Part shown: positions 7,555-18,403 of the stretch, one piece after another
How positions within the stretch are numbered: position 1 is the stretch's first letter
Layout of the letters: every line of letters starts with the position of its first letter
Origin: Arenimonas malthae CC-JY-1
GTDB taxonomy: Bacteria > Pseudomonadota > Gammaproteobacteria > Xanthomonadales > Xanthomonadaceae
Reading direction: 5' to 3'
Length of the DNA stretch: 64,000 nucleotides
Assembly: GCF_000747075.1 (NCBI RefSeq)
Contig: NZ_AVCH01000104.1
Span: 32,126-96,125 of the forward strand
Translations under genes and position numbers: made by a program
The notes under the pieces: model-generated
The model's database searches: none
What the model was told of the DNA's origin: nothing
The model's input: only the letters and a program-made list of their open reading frames with translations

Positions 7555-9228
7555 TCAGCTTTCCTGGGCGCGGGAGAGCATCTGGCGGGCGTTGGCGCGG
7601 ACTTCCTTGGTGATCTCGACGCCGCCGAGCATGCGGGCGAGTTCCTCGACGCGGGCCTTCGGGTCCAGGGCTTCGACCTGGCTGTGGGTGGCGTCGGCTT
7701 CGACGGCCTTGCTGACCCGGTAGTGGTGGTGGCCCTGGGCCGCCACCTGGGGCAGGTGGGTGACGCACAGCACCTGGCGCTCGGCGCCGAGGGCGCGCAG
7801 CTTCTGGCCCACGACTTCCGCCACGGCGCCGCCGATGCCGGTGTCCACCTCGTCGAACACCATGGTCGGCACCGCGTCCAGGCCCAGCGCGGCCACTTCG
7901 ATGGCCAGGCTGATGCGCGCCAGTTCGCCGCCCGAGGCCACCTTGCGCAGCGCGCGCGGCGGCTGGCCGGGATTGGCGGACACCAGGAATTCGCAGCGTT
8001 CGGCGCCCTGCGGGGCCGGGCGGGTCGTGTCGAGCGGCTCCAGCGCCACCGTGAACACGCCGCCGCCCATGCCCAGTTCGGACATGAGCGCGGCCACGGC
8101 CTGGCCCAGACGGGCCGCGGCGGCGGCGCGCGACTGGCCCAGGCGGCTGGCGGCGGCCTGCCAGTCGCGGGCGAGGGCGTCGAGTTCGCGGCCGAGTTTC
8201 GCGGCGCGTTCGCCGGCGCCGCTCAGGCCGTCCAGTTCCTCCTGCAGGGCGTCGCGGCGCGCGGCCAGCGCGTCCAGCGGCACCCGGTGCTTGCGGGCCA
8301 GCTCGTGCAGGCGGGCCAGGCGCTCCTCGAGCCGGCGCAGGCGCTCGGGGTCGAGGTCGAAATCGTCGTGCAGGCGCTCCAGCCCGGCGGCGGCCTCGGC
8401 CAGCTGGATGCCGGCCGATTCGAGCAGGCCCAGTACCTCGGCCAGGCGCGGTTCGTCGGCGGCCAGGCGCTGCAGGTCGCCGCGGGTCTGGTGCAGCAGG
8501 CGCTGCACCGACAGCCCCTCGTCGCCGGCCAGGCGGGCGAGGGCGGCCTGGCAGCCCTGCAGCAGGCCGGCCGCATTGGCCTGGCGGCGGTGCGCGGCGG
8601 CCAGTTCGCCCAGGTCGGCGGCGTCGAGGTTTTCGGCCGCCAGTTCCTCGACCTGGTGCTGCAGCCAGGCGATGCGGTCGCCGACGTCGCCGGCGCGGGC
8701 CAGTTCGCCCAGTTCGCGGTCCAGCGCGGCCCAGCGGCGGGCCAGTTCGCGCACCTCGGCCAGCAGGCCGGCGTGCTGGCCGAAGGCGTCGAGCAGGGCC
8801 AGCTGCTGGCCGCGGTCGAGCAGGGCCTGGTGTTCGTGCTGGCCGTGGATTTCCACCAGCAGGCCGCCCAGCTCCGACAGCTGGCCCAGGGTGGCGGGGC
8901 GGCCGTTGATCCAGGCGCGGGAGCCACCGTCGGCGCGGATGACCCGCCGCAGCTGGCAGCCGTCGCCGTCGTCGAGTTCGTTCTCGCGCAGCCAGTCCAG
9001 GGCCGCCGGGGCGTCGGAAAGGCGGAATTCGGCGGCCAATTCGGCGCGCTCGGCGCCGTGGCGGACGATGCCGGCGTCGGCACGGGCGCCGGTGAGCCAC
9101 ATCAGCGCGTCCACCAGCAGCGACTTGCCGGCGCCGGTTTCGCCCGAAACCACGGTCATGCCGGGCCCGAAGGCCAGTTCGGCGCGGCTGACGACGGCGA
9201 AGTCCTGGAGCGTGAGGTGGCTGAGCAT
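7555..9228 (-). CDS. recN: DNA repair protein RecN
   Basis: A 557-residue SMC-like ATPase for double-strand break repair. Walker A is at residues 29-36 (GETGAGKS), a long coiled-coil arm fills the middle, and the C-terminal head has the signature FLVSANPGQPPRALRKVASGGELARI and the Walker B stretch TMVFDEVDTGIGG. Length and order match the family. It is convergent with fur, with 13 bases between, and divergent from hrcA. RecN is usually SOS-induced, but no LexA-type operator was recognised upstream. A CAGAAT hexamer sits 10 bases before the ATG and could act as the -10. Confidence 0.96.
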   Translation of the reverse strand: MLSHLTLQDFAVVSRAELAFGPGMTVVSGETGAGKSLLVDALMWLTGARADAGIVRHGAERAELAAEFRLSDAPAALDWLRENELDDGDGCQLRRVIRADGGSRAWINGRPATLGQLSELGGLLVEIHGQHEHQALLDRGQQLALLDAFGQHAGLLAEVRELARRWAALDRELGELARAGDVGDRIAWLQHQVEELAAENLDAADLGELAAAHRRQANAAGLLQGCQAALARLAGDEGLSVQRLLHQTRGDLQRLAADEPRLAEVLGLLESAGIQLAEAAAGLERLHDDFDLDPERLRRLEERLARLHELARKHRVPLDALAARRDALQEELDGLSGAGERAAKLGRELDALARDWQAAASRLGQSRAAAAARLGQAVAALMSELGMGGGVFTVALEPLDTTRPAPQGAERCEFLVSANPGQPPRALRKVASGGELARISLAIEVAALGLDAVPTMVFDEVDTGIGGAVAEVVGQKLRALGAERQVLCVTHLPQVAAQGHHHYRVSKAVEADATHSQVEALDPKARVEELARMLGGVEITKEVRANARQMLSRAQES

Positions 9229-9360
9229 GGCGGGCCAGATTCTGCCTGAAAGCCGGCAGCCTGCGCTGCCCCCGTCTCACGGGCCAAGACGCCGCCGACC
9301 CGGCCTGGCGTAGGAATGCGCCGGCTTGCGCCCGGGGCATCGCGGCCTTATCTATGGCAG

Positions 9361-10416
9361 ATGGACCTGAGCCTCGACCCGCGCGCCCGCCGCCTGCTGC
9401 GGACCCTGATTTCCCAGCACATCCGGGACGGCGAGCCCGTGGGTTCGCGCACGCTGGCCAAGCGCTCGGGGCTGGACGTGAGCCCGGCCACCATCCGCAA
9501 CATCATGGCCGACCTCGAGGAAATCGGCCTGGTCTCGGCCCCGCACACCTCGGCCGGGCGCGTGCCCACGGCCCAGGGCTACCGGGTGTTCGTCGACAGC
9601 CTGCTGCAGATGAAACCGCTGCAGGACGCCGAGGTGATGCAGCTGCGCGCCCAGCTGCCGGCCGGCGCCGGCACCCAGGCCCTGCTGTCGAACACCAGCG
9701 AGCTGCTCTCGGCCATGAGCCAGTTCGTGGGCGTGGTCACCGTGCCGCAGCGCAGCCAGTTCGCCTTCCGCCACATCGACTTCGTGCCGCTCGACGGCCA
9801 GCGCATCCTGGTGATCCTGGTCTTCACCGACAACGAGGTGCAGAACCGCATCATCAGCCCGCGCCGCACCTACACCCCGTCGGAACTCGAGCAGACCGCC
9901 AACTACCTCAACGCGAACTTCGCCGGCCGCCCGCTGGCCGAGATCCGCGCCGTGCTGCTGCGCGACCTGCGCGATACCCGCAGCGAGATGGAGCGCCTGC
10001 TCTCGGCCGCGGTGGAGCTGTCGGAGCAGGCCCTGGGCGCCGCCGCCAGCCCGGCCAGCGCCGAGGACATGCTGCTGGCCGGCCAGACCCGGCTGATGGG
10101 CCTGCAGGACCTCTCCGACCTCGACCGCCTGCGCGACCTGTTCGAAGCCTTCGCCCGCAAGCGCGAGATCCTGCAGCTGCTCGACCGCACCCTGCAGGCC
10201 CAGGGCGTGCGCGTGTTCATCGGCGAGGAGACCGGCCTCGCGCCGCTCGACGCCTGCACCGTGGTCACCGCGCCCTACGGCGCCAACGGCAAGGTGCTGG
10301 GCGTGCTGGGCGTCATCGGCCCCACCCGCATGGCCTACGAGCGGGTCATCCCGATGGTCCAGGCCACGGCCGACCTGCTGGGCGCCGCCTTGAATCCCGA
10401 GCCCTCGGCCCCATAG
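9361..10416 (+). CDS. hrcA: Heat-inducible transcription repressor HrcA
   Basis: A 351-residue repressor of chaperone genes. The N-terminal winged helix (about residues 5-75) contains the family motif [17 protein letters not shown] and the [16 protein letters not shown] segment; the rest is the GAF-like dimer domain. I start at ATG 9361, because the upstream frame to 9316 is unrelated. TTATCT lies seven bases before the ATG, and a weaker sigma-32-like pair (CCTGAAA at 9245, CCCCGTCT at 9270, spacing 18) lies further up. It heads hrcA-grpE-dnaK-dnaJ. No CIRCE inverted repeat, the usual HrcA operator, was found anywhere in this operon. Confidence 0.95.
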   Translation: MDLSLDPRARRLLRTLISQHIRDGEPVGSRTLAKRSGLDVSPATIRNIMADLEEIGLVSAPHTSAGRVPTAQGYRVFVDSLLQMKPLQDAEVMQLRAQLPAGAGTQALLSNTSELLSAMSQFVGVVTVPQRSQFAFRHIDFVPLDGQRILVILVFTDNEVQNRIISPRRTYTPSELEQTANYLNANFAGRPLAEIRAVLLRDLRDTRSEMERLLSAAVELSEQALGAAASPASAEDMLLAGQTRLMGLQDLSDLDRLRDLFEAFARKREILQLLDRTLQAQGVRVFIGEETGLAPLDACTVVTAPYGANGKVLGVLGVIGPTRMAYERVIPMVQATADLLGAALNPEPSAP

Positions 10417-10459
10417 CCTTGCCGACCCCCGCCGGACGCGGGGCAGCCACTGGAAACCC

Positions 10460-10978
10460 ATGCACAGCGAAAACCCGACCCCGGGCGCGCAGGCGCCCGC
10501 CGACGTCCCCGACCTCGACACCGACACCCTGGGCAACGAGCTCGAGCAGCTGCGCCATGCCCTGGCCAACCTGCGCGAGGAAGCCCTGCGCGAGCGCGCC
10601 GAGCTCGACAACCAGCGCAAGCGCCTGGTCCGCGACGTCGACCAGGCCCGCCGCTTCGCCAACGAGAAGCTGCTGTCCCAGCTGCTGCCGGTGCTCGACA
10701 GCCTGGAGGCCGGCCTGGTGGCCGCCGCCGGCGAGTCCGGCCCGCTCAAGGACGGCCTGGAGCTGACCCTGCGCCAGCTGCTGAAGGTGGGCGAGGACAA
10801 CGGCCTGACCCAGGTGAACCCGCAGGGCCAGGCCTTCGACCCCGAATGGCACCAGGCCATCAGCCAGCTCGCGTCCCCGGGCGCGGCGCCCGGCACGGTC
10901 GTGCAGGTGTTCCAGAAGGGCTACGCGCTCAACGAGCGCCTGCTGCGCCCGGCCCTCGTGGTGGTCGCCGCCGACTGA
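10460..10978 (+). CDS. grpE: Nucleotide exchange factor GrpE
   Basis: A 172-residue co-chaperone that releases ADP from DnaK. A Pro/Asp-rich N-terminus is followed by the long dimerising helix (about residues 28-75, with [21 protein letters not shown]) and the C-terminal beta domain that contacts DnaK, including FDPEWHQAI and the [21 protein letters not shown] ending. It starts 43 bases after hrcA and is followed by dnaK after 100 bases containing a separate heat-shock promoter, so GrpE can be made from the hrcA transcript while DnaK has an extra one. Confidence 0.97.
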   Translation: MHSENPTPGAQAPADVPDLDTDTLGNELEQLRHALANLREEALRERAELDNQRKRLVRDVDQARRFANEKLLSQLLPVLDSLEAGLVAAAGESGPLKDGLELTLRQLLKVGEDNGLTQVNPQGQAFDPEWHQAISQLASPGAAPGTVVQVFQKGYALNERLLRPALVVVAAD

Positions 10979-10991
10979 GCCCTTCACGGGC

Positions 10992-11019
10992 CTTGAACAA
11001 CCCGCGGCGGGCCCCATCT
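10992..11019 (+). promoter_or_regulatory. Sigma-32 heat-shock promoter of dnaK
   Basis: CTTGAA (10992-10997) and CCCCATCT (11012-11019) are spaced by 14 bases, an almost exact match to the sigma-32 consensus CTTGAAA / CCCCATNT. The predicted start is about 50 bases before the dnaK ATG. The element lies in the grpE-dnaK spacer. Confidence 0.8.
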
Positions 11020-11078
11020 TCGAACCATCCGCGGCCGCCGCCGCAACCACAGAATCCGATCCTTCAGGGAGCATCACC

Positions 11079-12992
<1,914 letters not shown>

Positions 12993-13002
12993 GCATGTTC
13001 CC

Positions 13003-13093
13003 GCCGCGCTGCGCGCGGCCCGAATATGTGTCGGCGTTCGAGCCGCGCTTTGCGCGGCTCAACGCCGACGGGGCCGGGCCGCGGATGCGGCCC
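13003..13093 (+). repeat. Three stacked hairpins between dnaK and dnaJ
   Basis: The 139-base spacer holds three inverted repeats in a row. Hairpin 1 is GCCGCGC/GCGCGGC (13003-13009 and 13013-13019). Hairpin 2 is an 18-bp stem made of two 9-bp blocks with one bulged C (13030-13048 and 13052-13069, loop TTT). Hairpin 3 is GGGCCGC/GCGGCCC (13076-13082 and 13087-13093). No T run follows, so this is not a typical terminator; it could be an RNA-processing or stability element that sets the DnaK:DnaJ ratio, or a REP-type repeat. Confidence 0.7.
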
Positions 13094-13131
13094 GAGCCAC
13101 TTTCCGGGATTGATGGGTTTGGGATGGGTTG

Positions 13132-14256
13132 ATGAGCAAGCGCGACTACTACGAAGTTCTCGGGGTTTCCCGGAGCGTGACCGAGGATGAGCTGAAGAAG
13201 GCTTACCGGCGCGCGGCCCAGAAATTCCACCCGGACCGCAACCCGGGCGACGCCGAGGCCGAGGTGCGCTTCAAGGAGGCCAAGGAGGCCTACGAAGTCC
13301 TGTCCGACGGCGGCAAGCGCCGCATGTACGACCAGCACGGCCATGCCGCTTTCGAAAATGGCATGGGCGGCGGCAACGGCGGCCCGGGTTTCGCCGACGT
13401 CAACGACATCTTCGGCGACATCTTCGGCGACATCTTCGGTGGCGGCCGCCAGCGCGGCCCGCGTCGCGGCGCCGACCTGCGCTACGTGGTCGAGCTCGAC
13501 CTCGAGGAGGCGGTTTTCGGCGTCGAGAAGCGCATCGAGGTGCCCACGCTCGTGGCCTGCGAACCCTGCAAGGGCAGCGGTTCCGAGGACGGCAAGGTCG
13601 AAACCTGCAAGACCTGCGCCGGCCGCGGCCAGGTGCGCATGCAGCGCGGCATCTTCGCCGTGCAGCAGGCCTGCCCGGCCTGCGGCGGCCGCGGCCAGAC
13701 CATCGCCAAGCCCTGCAAGAGCTGCCACGGCAACGGCCGGGTGCAGCAGGACAAGGTGCTGGAAGTGAAGATCCCGGCCGGCGTCGACACCGGCGACCGC
13801 ATCCGCCTCGCGGGCGAGGGCGAGGCTGGCCCGCCGGGCGCGCAACCGGGCGACCTGTACGTCGAGGTGGACGTGCGCCAGCACGCCATCTTCCAGCGCG
13901 ACGGCAACGACCTTTATTGCGAAGTGCCGATCCGCTTCTCGCAGGCCGCGCTGGGCGCCGACATCGTGGTGCCCACGCTGGGCGGCGAGGCGCTGATCAA
14001 GGTCCCGCACGAAACCCAGACCGGCAAGCTGTTCCGGCTGCGCGGCAAGGGCGTGAAGTCGGTGCGCGCGCACGCGCCGGGCGACCTGCTGTGCCGGGTG
14101 GTGGTGGAGACGCCGGTGAACCTCACGGCGAAGCAGCGCGAGCTGCTCAAGGATTTCGAGTCCACCTTCGAGGGCGAACACGGCGCCCGCCATTCGCCGC
14201 GCTCCAGCGGCTTCCTCGACGGCGTCAAGGCGTTCTGGGAACGCATGACCTCCTGA
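13132..14256 (+). CDS. dnaJ: Chaperone DnaJ (Hsp40)
   Basis: A 374-residue type I Hsp40 that loads clients on DnaK. The J domain (residues 1-70) has the HPD motif in [10 protein letters not shown] Gly/Phe region follows and contains three tandem IFGD units. Four zinc-binding CxxCxGxG repeats are seen ([32 protein letters not shown]), then the client-binding C-terminal domain. I start at ATG 13132 rather than the TTG three bases upstream. The ribosome site is weak. It is the last gene of the heat-shock operon and is closed by a strong terminator. Confidence 0.98.
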   Translation: MSKRDYYEVLGVSRSVTEDELKKAYRRAAQKFHPDRNPGDAEAEVRFKEAKEAYEVLSDGGKRRMYDQHGHAAFENGMGGGNGGPGFADVNDIFGDIFGDIFGGGRQRGPRRGADLRYVVELDLEEAVFGVEKRIEVPTLVACEPCKGSGSEDGKVETCKTCAGRGQVRMQRGIFAVQQACPACGGRGQTIAKPCKSCHGNGRVQQDKVLEVKIPAGVDTGDRIRLAGEGEAGPPGAQPGDLYVEVDVRQHAIFQRDGNDLYCEVPIRFSQAALGADIVVPTLGGEALIKVPHETQTGKLFRLRGKGVKSVRAHAPGDLLCRVVVETPVNLTAKQRELLKDFESTFEGEHGARHSPRSSGFLDGVKAFWERMTS

Positions 14257-14262
14257 ACAACG

Positions 14263-14297
14263 CGGCGCCCGGGGATCCCCGGGCGCCGTTTTCGTTT
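14263..14297. terminator. Rho-independent terminator after dnaJ
   Basis: A perfect 13-bp palindromic stem (14263-14288, centred on GGGGATCCCC) followed on the plus strand by TTTTCGTTT. It closes the heat-shock operon and also lies just after the stop of the convergent M48 protease gene, so it may serve both. Confidence 0.85.
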
Positions 14298-15148
14298 CAG
14301 GGCTGCTGCGGCCGCACCATGCGCGCCGGGGTTTCGACGTTCGCGAACGCCTCCAGCTTGTCGCCCACCACGTTCTCGAGGTGCTCGATGCGGCTGACCG
14401 AGGTGGGGTGGGTCGAGAACATCAGCGCCACGCCGGTGTCGTCGGCGTGGGTGCCGTCGAGCGTCTGCAGCACGCCGGCGAGGGCGTAGGGGTTGTAGCC
14501 ACCCCGCGCGGCGATGACCATGCCACGCACGTCGGCCTGGTACTCGTCGCCCTTGTCCAGGCCGCGCACGAACACCTCGGTGCCGGCCTTGAAGGCCTTC
14601 TCGCCGAACATCTGCACCATGGTGTTGTCGCTGCGGCCCGCGGCTTCGCCGGCAAGCTCGGTGGCGAAGGCCTGGCCCATTTCCTTCTTGATGGCCTTCA
14701 CCTGGTGGCGCTCGACCACGTGGGCGATTTCATGCGAGAGCACCGAGGCCAGCTCGGCCTCGTCGCGCAGGCGGTCGTACAGGCCCTGGGTGATCAGGAT
14801 GGTGCCGCCGGGCAGGGCGAAGGCGTTCACGTCGGTGCTGTCCATCACGCCGAAACGCCAGGGCAGGTCGGGGCGTTCGGTCTGCAGGGCCAGCCACAGG
14901 CCGATGCGGTTCACGTACTGCTGCAGGGCCTGGTCGCGCACCAGCGGGCGGGCGCCCAGCAGGTTCGCGGCGATGCCGCGGCCGAGCTCGATTTCCTGCT
15001 CGTCGGTGATGGGCGCGGTGGCGTCGGCGGCCTTCTTGCCGAGGCCGAACAGGCGCTCGGCGTCGCCGAGGCGGCTGAAGGCGGCCGCGGGCGCGGCCAG
15101 GGCGATCGCCAGCGCGGCGACCAAGGCACGGTTGCGGGTACGGTTCAT
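14297..15148 (-). CDS. M48 family zinc metalloprotease, exported
   Basis: A 283-residue periplasmic protease. A signal peptide covers about residues 1-23 (ending AAPAAAF). The zinc site is HEIAH (His139, Glu140, His143) with the third ligand Glu202 in DKGDEYQAD, the arrangement of the Ste24/HtpX/BepA clan. Unlike BepA it lacks a TPR tail, ending soon after the catalytic domain (ARMVRPQQP). Its ATG overlaps the stop of the upstream SH3-protein gene as ATGA, so the two are coupled, and a CHASE2 adenylate cyclase precedes both. Likely role is quality control or processing of an envelope protein; the substrate is unknown. Confidence 0.9.
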   Translation of the reverse strand: MNRTRNRALVAALAIALAAPAAAFSRLGDAERLFGLGKKAADATAPITDEQEIELGRGIAANLLGARPLVRDQALQQYVNRIGLWLALQTERPDLPWRFGVMDSTDVNAFALPGGTILITQGLYDRLRDEAELASVLSHEIAHVVERHQVKAIKKEMGQAFATELAGEAAGRSDNTMVQMFGEKAFKAGTEVFVRGLDKGDEYQADVRGMVIAARGGYNPYALAGVLQTLDGTHADDTGVALMFSTHPTSVSRIEHLENVVGDKLEAFANVETPARMVRPQQP

Positions 15149-15687
15149 CGCTGCTTCCTCCGGCCGCCGCGGCCTTCCTTGAGGTAATCCACCTTCTGGG
15201 CCGAGAGGCCACCGGTCATGGCGAACAGGCGGGCGTCGTCGGTAGAGGCGGCCAGGGTCTCGAGCATCTCGACTTCCGACATGGCCGGGTAGGCGCCGCG
15301 CAGGATGTCGGGCGAGAGGCCCTTCACGCCGGTGGTGACCGCGCCGCCGCTGGAGCCGGTCTGGAAGACCGCCGCCAGCGAATTGCCGCCGCCGGCGGCC
15401 TTGCCGTCGGCGGTGCCGGTGCGCAGGTTGAGGATGCGCACCCAGCCGGCGGCGCCGGCCGGGGTTTTGACGCCGGCCCAGGCGCCCTTGCGTTCGGTGA
15501 TGTCCACCGATTCCTTGGCGGCCAGGCGACCCACCACGCCGGCCGAGCCCAGGGGCTCGCTGCGCAGTTCGGTGGGCTTGAGCACGGTGCCGGACTCGGC
15601 CAGCGCGGCGCCTGCCGCCAGCACGGCGGCCAGGGCCAGCACCAGCGGCGCGTGGCGCCGGGCGGATGGGGGGTTGGGGTGTCGCAT
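15145..15687 (-). CDS. Secreted bacterial SH3-domain protein
   Basis: A 180-residue exported protein. I start at ATG 15687, where GAGGAGGAAC precedes the codon; the longer frame overlaps the cyclase gene. A signal peptide (about residues 11-32, ending AALA) precedes a bacterial SH3-like domain (SGTVLKPTELRSEPLGSAGVVGRLAAKESVDITERKG split over residues 32-70, then WAGVKTPAGAAGWV). The C-terminal half has a conserved-looking segment with YPAMSEVEMLETLAAS and ends in a basic tail. SH3b domains often bind cell wall or protein partners. It sits between the cyclase (13 bases upstream) and the M48 protease (overlapping), strongly suggesting that the three work together. Confidence 0.8.
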   Translation of the reverse strand: MRHPNPPSARRHAPLVLALAAVLAAGAALAESGTVLKPTELRSEPLGSAGVVGRLAAKESVDITERKGAWAGVKTPAGAAGWVRILNLRTGTADGKAAGGGNSLAAVFQTGSSGGAVTTGVKGLSPDILRGAYPAMSEVEMLETLAASTDDARLFAMTGGLSAQKVDYLKEGRGGRRKQR

Positions 15688-15700
15688 CGCGGGTTCCTCC

Positions 15701-17533
15701 TCAGGATGCATCGTCGGCTCGTTCGGGTTCGTACAGGTCCACGGGCTGTTCCCGGCCCTTGACCTTGAACTGCCCCCGATGGGTAAAACGCAATTCTGCG
15801 CTGCCGGCGCACGCGTCGCGTGTGCTGTTCGACACAAGCACCCGGGCCACGCCCTTGGTGGTGCCCTCGATGCGGCTGCCCAGGTTCACGGTGTCGCCGA
15901 TGGCGGTGTACTCCATCCGGCTGTCGCTGCCCAGGAAACCCACCACGGCCGGGCCGGTGTGCAGGCCGATGCCTATGTCGAAATCGCCCAGGCCCTCGTC
16001 GCGCCCGGCCAGTTCGCGCTTGAACTCGTCCAGGGCCTCGAGCATGTCCAGCGCGGCGTTCACGGCCCGGCGGGCGTGGTCGGGGCTCTCGGTAGGGGCG
16101 TTCCAGAAGGCCATGACGGCGTCGCCGATGAACTTGTCCAGGGTGCCGCCGTGGCGGTAGATCACCTCGACCTGGCGGGTGAAATAGCGGTTGAGCAGGT
16201 CCACCACCTGCTCCGGGCTGCGGGTTTCGGAAAGCGTGGTGAAGCCGCGGATGTCCGAGAACAGGATGGTGATCTCGCGGGCTTCGGGGCGGCGCTCGCG
16301 GTCGAGTTCGCCGCTTTCGACCAGGCCTTTCACCACGCGCGGGTCGAGGAAGCGGCCGAACAGGCCCACGGTGGCCTCGCGCTCCCGGCGCTCGCGGCGC
16401 TGGCCCTCGACGGTGAACACCGCGAAGGCCACCCAGCCCAGCAGCAGGGCGGCGCCCACGGGGGCGTACAGGTTGGCCCGGAACAGCGCCCAGGCCGCCA
16501 GCACCAGGAGGGCGCTGGCCAGGCCCAGGCCCAGGCCGGTGCGCACCGGGCTGGCGCGGCGCCGGAAGGCCACCACCACCGCGGCCGACAGCAGCAGGGC
16601 CAGCGGCCAGCGGCTGGGCAGGTCGCGCAGCCAGTCGCCGGCGCGCAGGTTGGCGATGGCGGTGGTGAGGATGTGCACGCCGGGCGTGCCGGTGGCGACA
16701 GGCGTGGGGCGCAGGTCGAACAGGCTGGGCGCGGTCGGGGCGATGAGCAGGATCTTGCCGCGCAGGGTCGGGGCGATGCGCGGCTCGCGCTGGCCCAGGT
16801 CGTGGAAGAGGTCGACGAACGAAATCGTCTTCGGCGCCTGGCCGAACCAGTGCAGGCGGAGGGTTTCCTGGTCGGGCAGGGTGGCGCCCGTGAAGGCGGC
16901 GACGTTGGGCGCCATCCAGCCCAGCCGCCAGCCGCCGATCTCCTTCCAGAGCCGGTAGTGGCGGCCGGTGCCGTCGTCGTCGGCCTCGAAGTTGATCAGG
17001 CCGCCGCGCCAGCTGGTTTCGTCCAGCACCAGCGGCACCAGCAAGGTCGCGGCGGCGTCGGGATCGGCACCCGGGCCGCGCACGGCGCCGAAGGAGGGCG
17101 GCAGCCGCGACAGCGGCGCGAGGTTGCCGCTGTCCATCAGGGCCGAGGGCATGAACAGGTTGTCCTGCGCTGCCACGACATCCTTGAAATAGGCGTCGCT
17201 CTCGCCGCCGAACACGTCGGCCTCGTTGAACATCAGGTCGAAGGCGATGGCCTTGGGTTCGAAGGGCGCCAGGCCCTCGAGCAGTTCGCCGTGGATGGCG
17301 CGCGGCCAGGGCCAGGAGCCGGCTTCCTCCAGCATCAGTTCCAGGCTGCGCTGGTCGATGCCGATCACCACGATGTCGTCGGGAGGCAGGCGCGAAGCGG
17401 CGTGGCGGGCCAGCAGCCAGTCGCCCAGGCGGTGGTCGGCGCGCTCGAGCAGGCCGGAAAGCTGCAGCGCCAGCGCGATCGCCGCCAGCACCAGCAAGGG
17501 CAGCCGGACCGACACCTGCTTGTTTCCCGCCAT
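15701..17533 (-). CDS. CHASE2-domain adenylate cyclase (class III)
   Basis: A 610-residue membrane enzyme predicted to make cyclic AMP in response to an extracytoplasmic signal. One N-terminal helix (about 10-28), a periplasmic CHASE2 sensor (about 30-305), then three close membrane helices (about 309-376) lead to the cyclase domain (about 418-590). The catalytic set is complete: metal-binding Asp427 (FSDIRGFT) and Asp471 (GDAVMAFW), adenine-selecting Lys467, and the GDTVNLGSR motif with the transition-state Asn and Arg. I start at ATG 17533, after GGGGGGAA; the frame upstream is low-complexity. It heads an operon with the SH3 protein and M48 protease. Confidence 0.9.
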   Translation of the reverse strand: MAGNKQVSVRLPLLVLAAIALALQLSGLLERADHRLGDWLLARHAASRLPPDDIVVIGIDQRSLELMLEEAGSWPWPRAIHGELLEGLAPFEPKAIAFDLMFNEADVFGGESDAYFKDVVAAQDNLFMPSALMDSGNLAPLSRLPPSFGAVRGPGADPDAAATLLVPLVLDETSWRGGLINFEADDDGTGRHYRLWKEIGGWRLGWMAPNVAAFTGATLPDQETLRLHWFGQAPKTISFVDLFHDLGQREPRIAPTLRGKILLIAPTAPSLFDLRPTPVATGTPGVHILTTAIANLRAGDWLRDLPSRWPLALLLSAAVVVAFRRRASPVRTGLGLGLASALLVLAAWALFRANLYAPVGAALLLGWVAFAVFTVEGQRRERREREATVGLFGRFLDPRVVKGLVESGELDRERRPEAREITILFSDIRGFTTLSETRSPEQVVDLLNRYFTRQVEVIYRHGGTLDKFIGDAVMAFWNAPTESPDHARRAVNAALDMLEALDEFKRELAGRDEGLGDFDIGIGLHTGPAVVGFLGSDSRMEYTAIGDTVNLGSRIEGTTKGVARVLVSNSTRDACAGSAELRFTHRGQFKVKGREQPVDLYEPERADDAS

Positions 17534-17607
17534 GCGTTCCCCCCGTCGCGACCGCCCCGAGTGTAGCGTTTGCCAGTGCCGGCGGGTTTCCGCTAGCGTG
17601 GGCGCCG

Positions 17608-18342
17608 ATGAACCTTTCGCCCCTCCGCATCTTCGTGCACGGCGCCTCCGGGCGCATGGGCCGCGCCCTGCTGCGGCTCGCGCCCGAGCGCAGCGACCTG
17701 GTGCTGGTCGCCGCCGCCACCCGCGCCGGCGCGCCGCTTCCGGAAGCACCGGGGCTGCCGGTGCTGGCCACCTCGGCGCTGGACGCCGCGCCCGTCTTCG
17801 ACCTGGCCATCGACTTCAGCCTGCCCGAAGCCTTCGACGGCATCCTGGGCCTGTGCCGGCGCCGCGGCGTGGGCCTGGTGAGCGGCACCACGGGGCTGTC
17901 GGAGGCCCAGTTCGAGGCCTTCAACGCCCTGTCGGAGCGGCAGGCGGTGCTGTGGTCGGCGAATTTCAGCATCGGCGTGGCCGTGCTGCGGGCGCTGGTG
18001 CAGCGGGCAGCCGCGGCGGTGCCGGGCTGGGACGCCGACGTGGTCGAGTCGCACCACGTGCACAAGAAGGACGCGCCCTCGGGCACGGCGCTGCTGCTGG
18101 GCGCGGCGGTGGAAGCCGGCCGGGGCAGGGCGCCGCACTATGCCTCGCTGCGCGCCGGCGACATCGTCGGCGAGCACCTGGTGCAGCTCACCGGGCCGGG
18201 CGAGCGCCTGGAACTGGCCCACCGCGCCACCAGCCGCGACATCTTCGCCCGCGGCGCGCTGGAAGCGGCGGCGCGCGTGGCCCGGCTGGGCCCGGGCAGG
18301 CACGATTTCGGCGCGCTGCTGCTGGCCGAGCCCCGGGCCTGA
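17608..18342 (+). CDS. dapB: 4-hydroxy-tetrahydrodipicolinate reductase
   Basis: The second step of the diaminopimelate/lysine pathway, in the cytoplasm. The 244-residue protein has the nucleotide-binding loop GASGRMG at residues 12-18 and the substrate signature HHVHKKDAPSGTA with His149, His150, Lys153/154 and Asp155. The C-terminal substrate/tetramer domain is somewhat shorter than in E. coli (273 residues). It is divergent from the cyclase operon by about 74 bases and is followed by carA after 143 bases; dapB-carA-carB-greA is a known xanthomonad gene order. Confidence 0.96.
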   Translation: MNLSPLRIFVHGASGRMGRALLRLAPERSDLVLVAAATRAGAPLPEAPGLPVLATSALDAAPVFDLAIDFSLPEAFDGILGLCRRRGVGLVSGTTGLSEAQFEAFNALSERQAVLWSANFSIGVAVLRALVQRAAAAVPGWDADVVESHHVHKKDAPSGTALLLGAAVEAGRGRAPHYASLRAGDIVGEHLVQLTGPGERLELAHRATSRDIFARGALEAAARVARLGPGRHDFGALLLAEPRA

Positions 18343-18378
18343 ACGAAGGCCGCGTTTCCCTTTTGGGCCCGGTGCCGC

Positions 18379-18384
18379 TAAAAT
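18379..18384 (+). promoter_or_regulatory. Candidate -10 element for carA
   Basis: TAAAAT lies about 100 bases before the carA start, within the dapB-carA spacer. A poor -35 (TTTCCC at 18355-18360) is spaced 18 bases away. It would give a leader of about 95 bases containing the hairpin at 18404-18440. Confidence 0.45.
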
Positions 18385-18403
18385 TCCGGCTCGCCTGAAC
18401 CCT

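Noticed and set aside
9354..10766. ATG seven bases before hrcA opening a 470-codon frame
   Set aside because: Different frame from HrcA, Arg/Pro-rich, runs through the hrcA stop into grpE.
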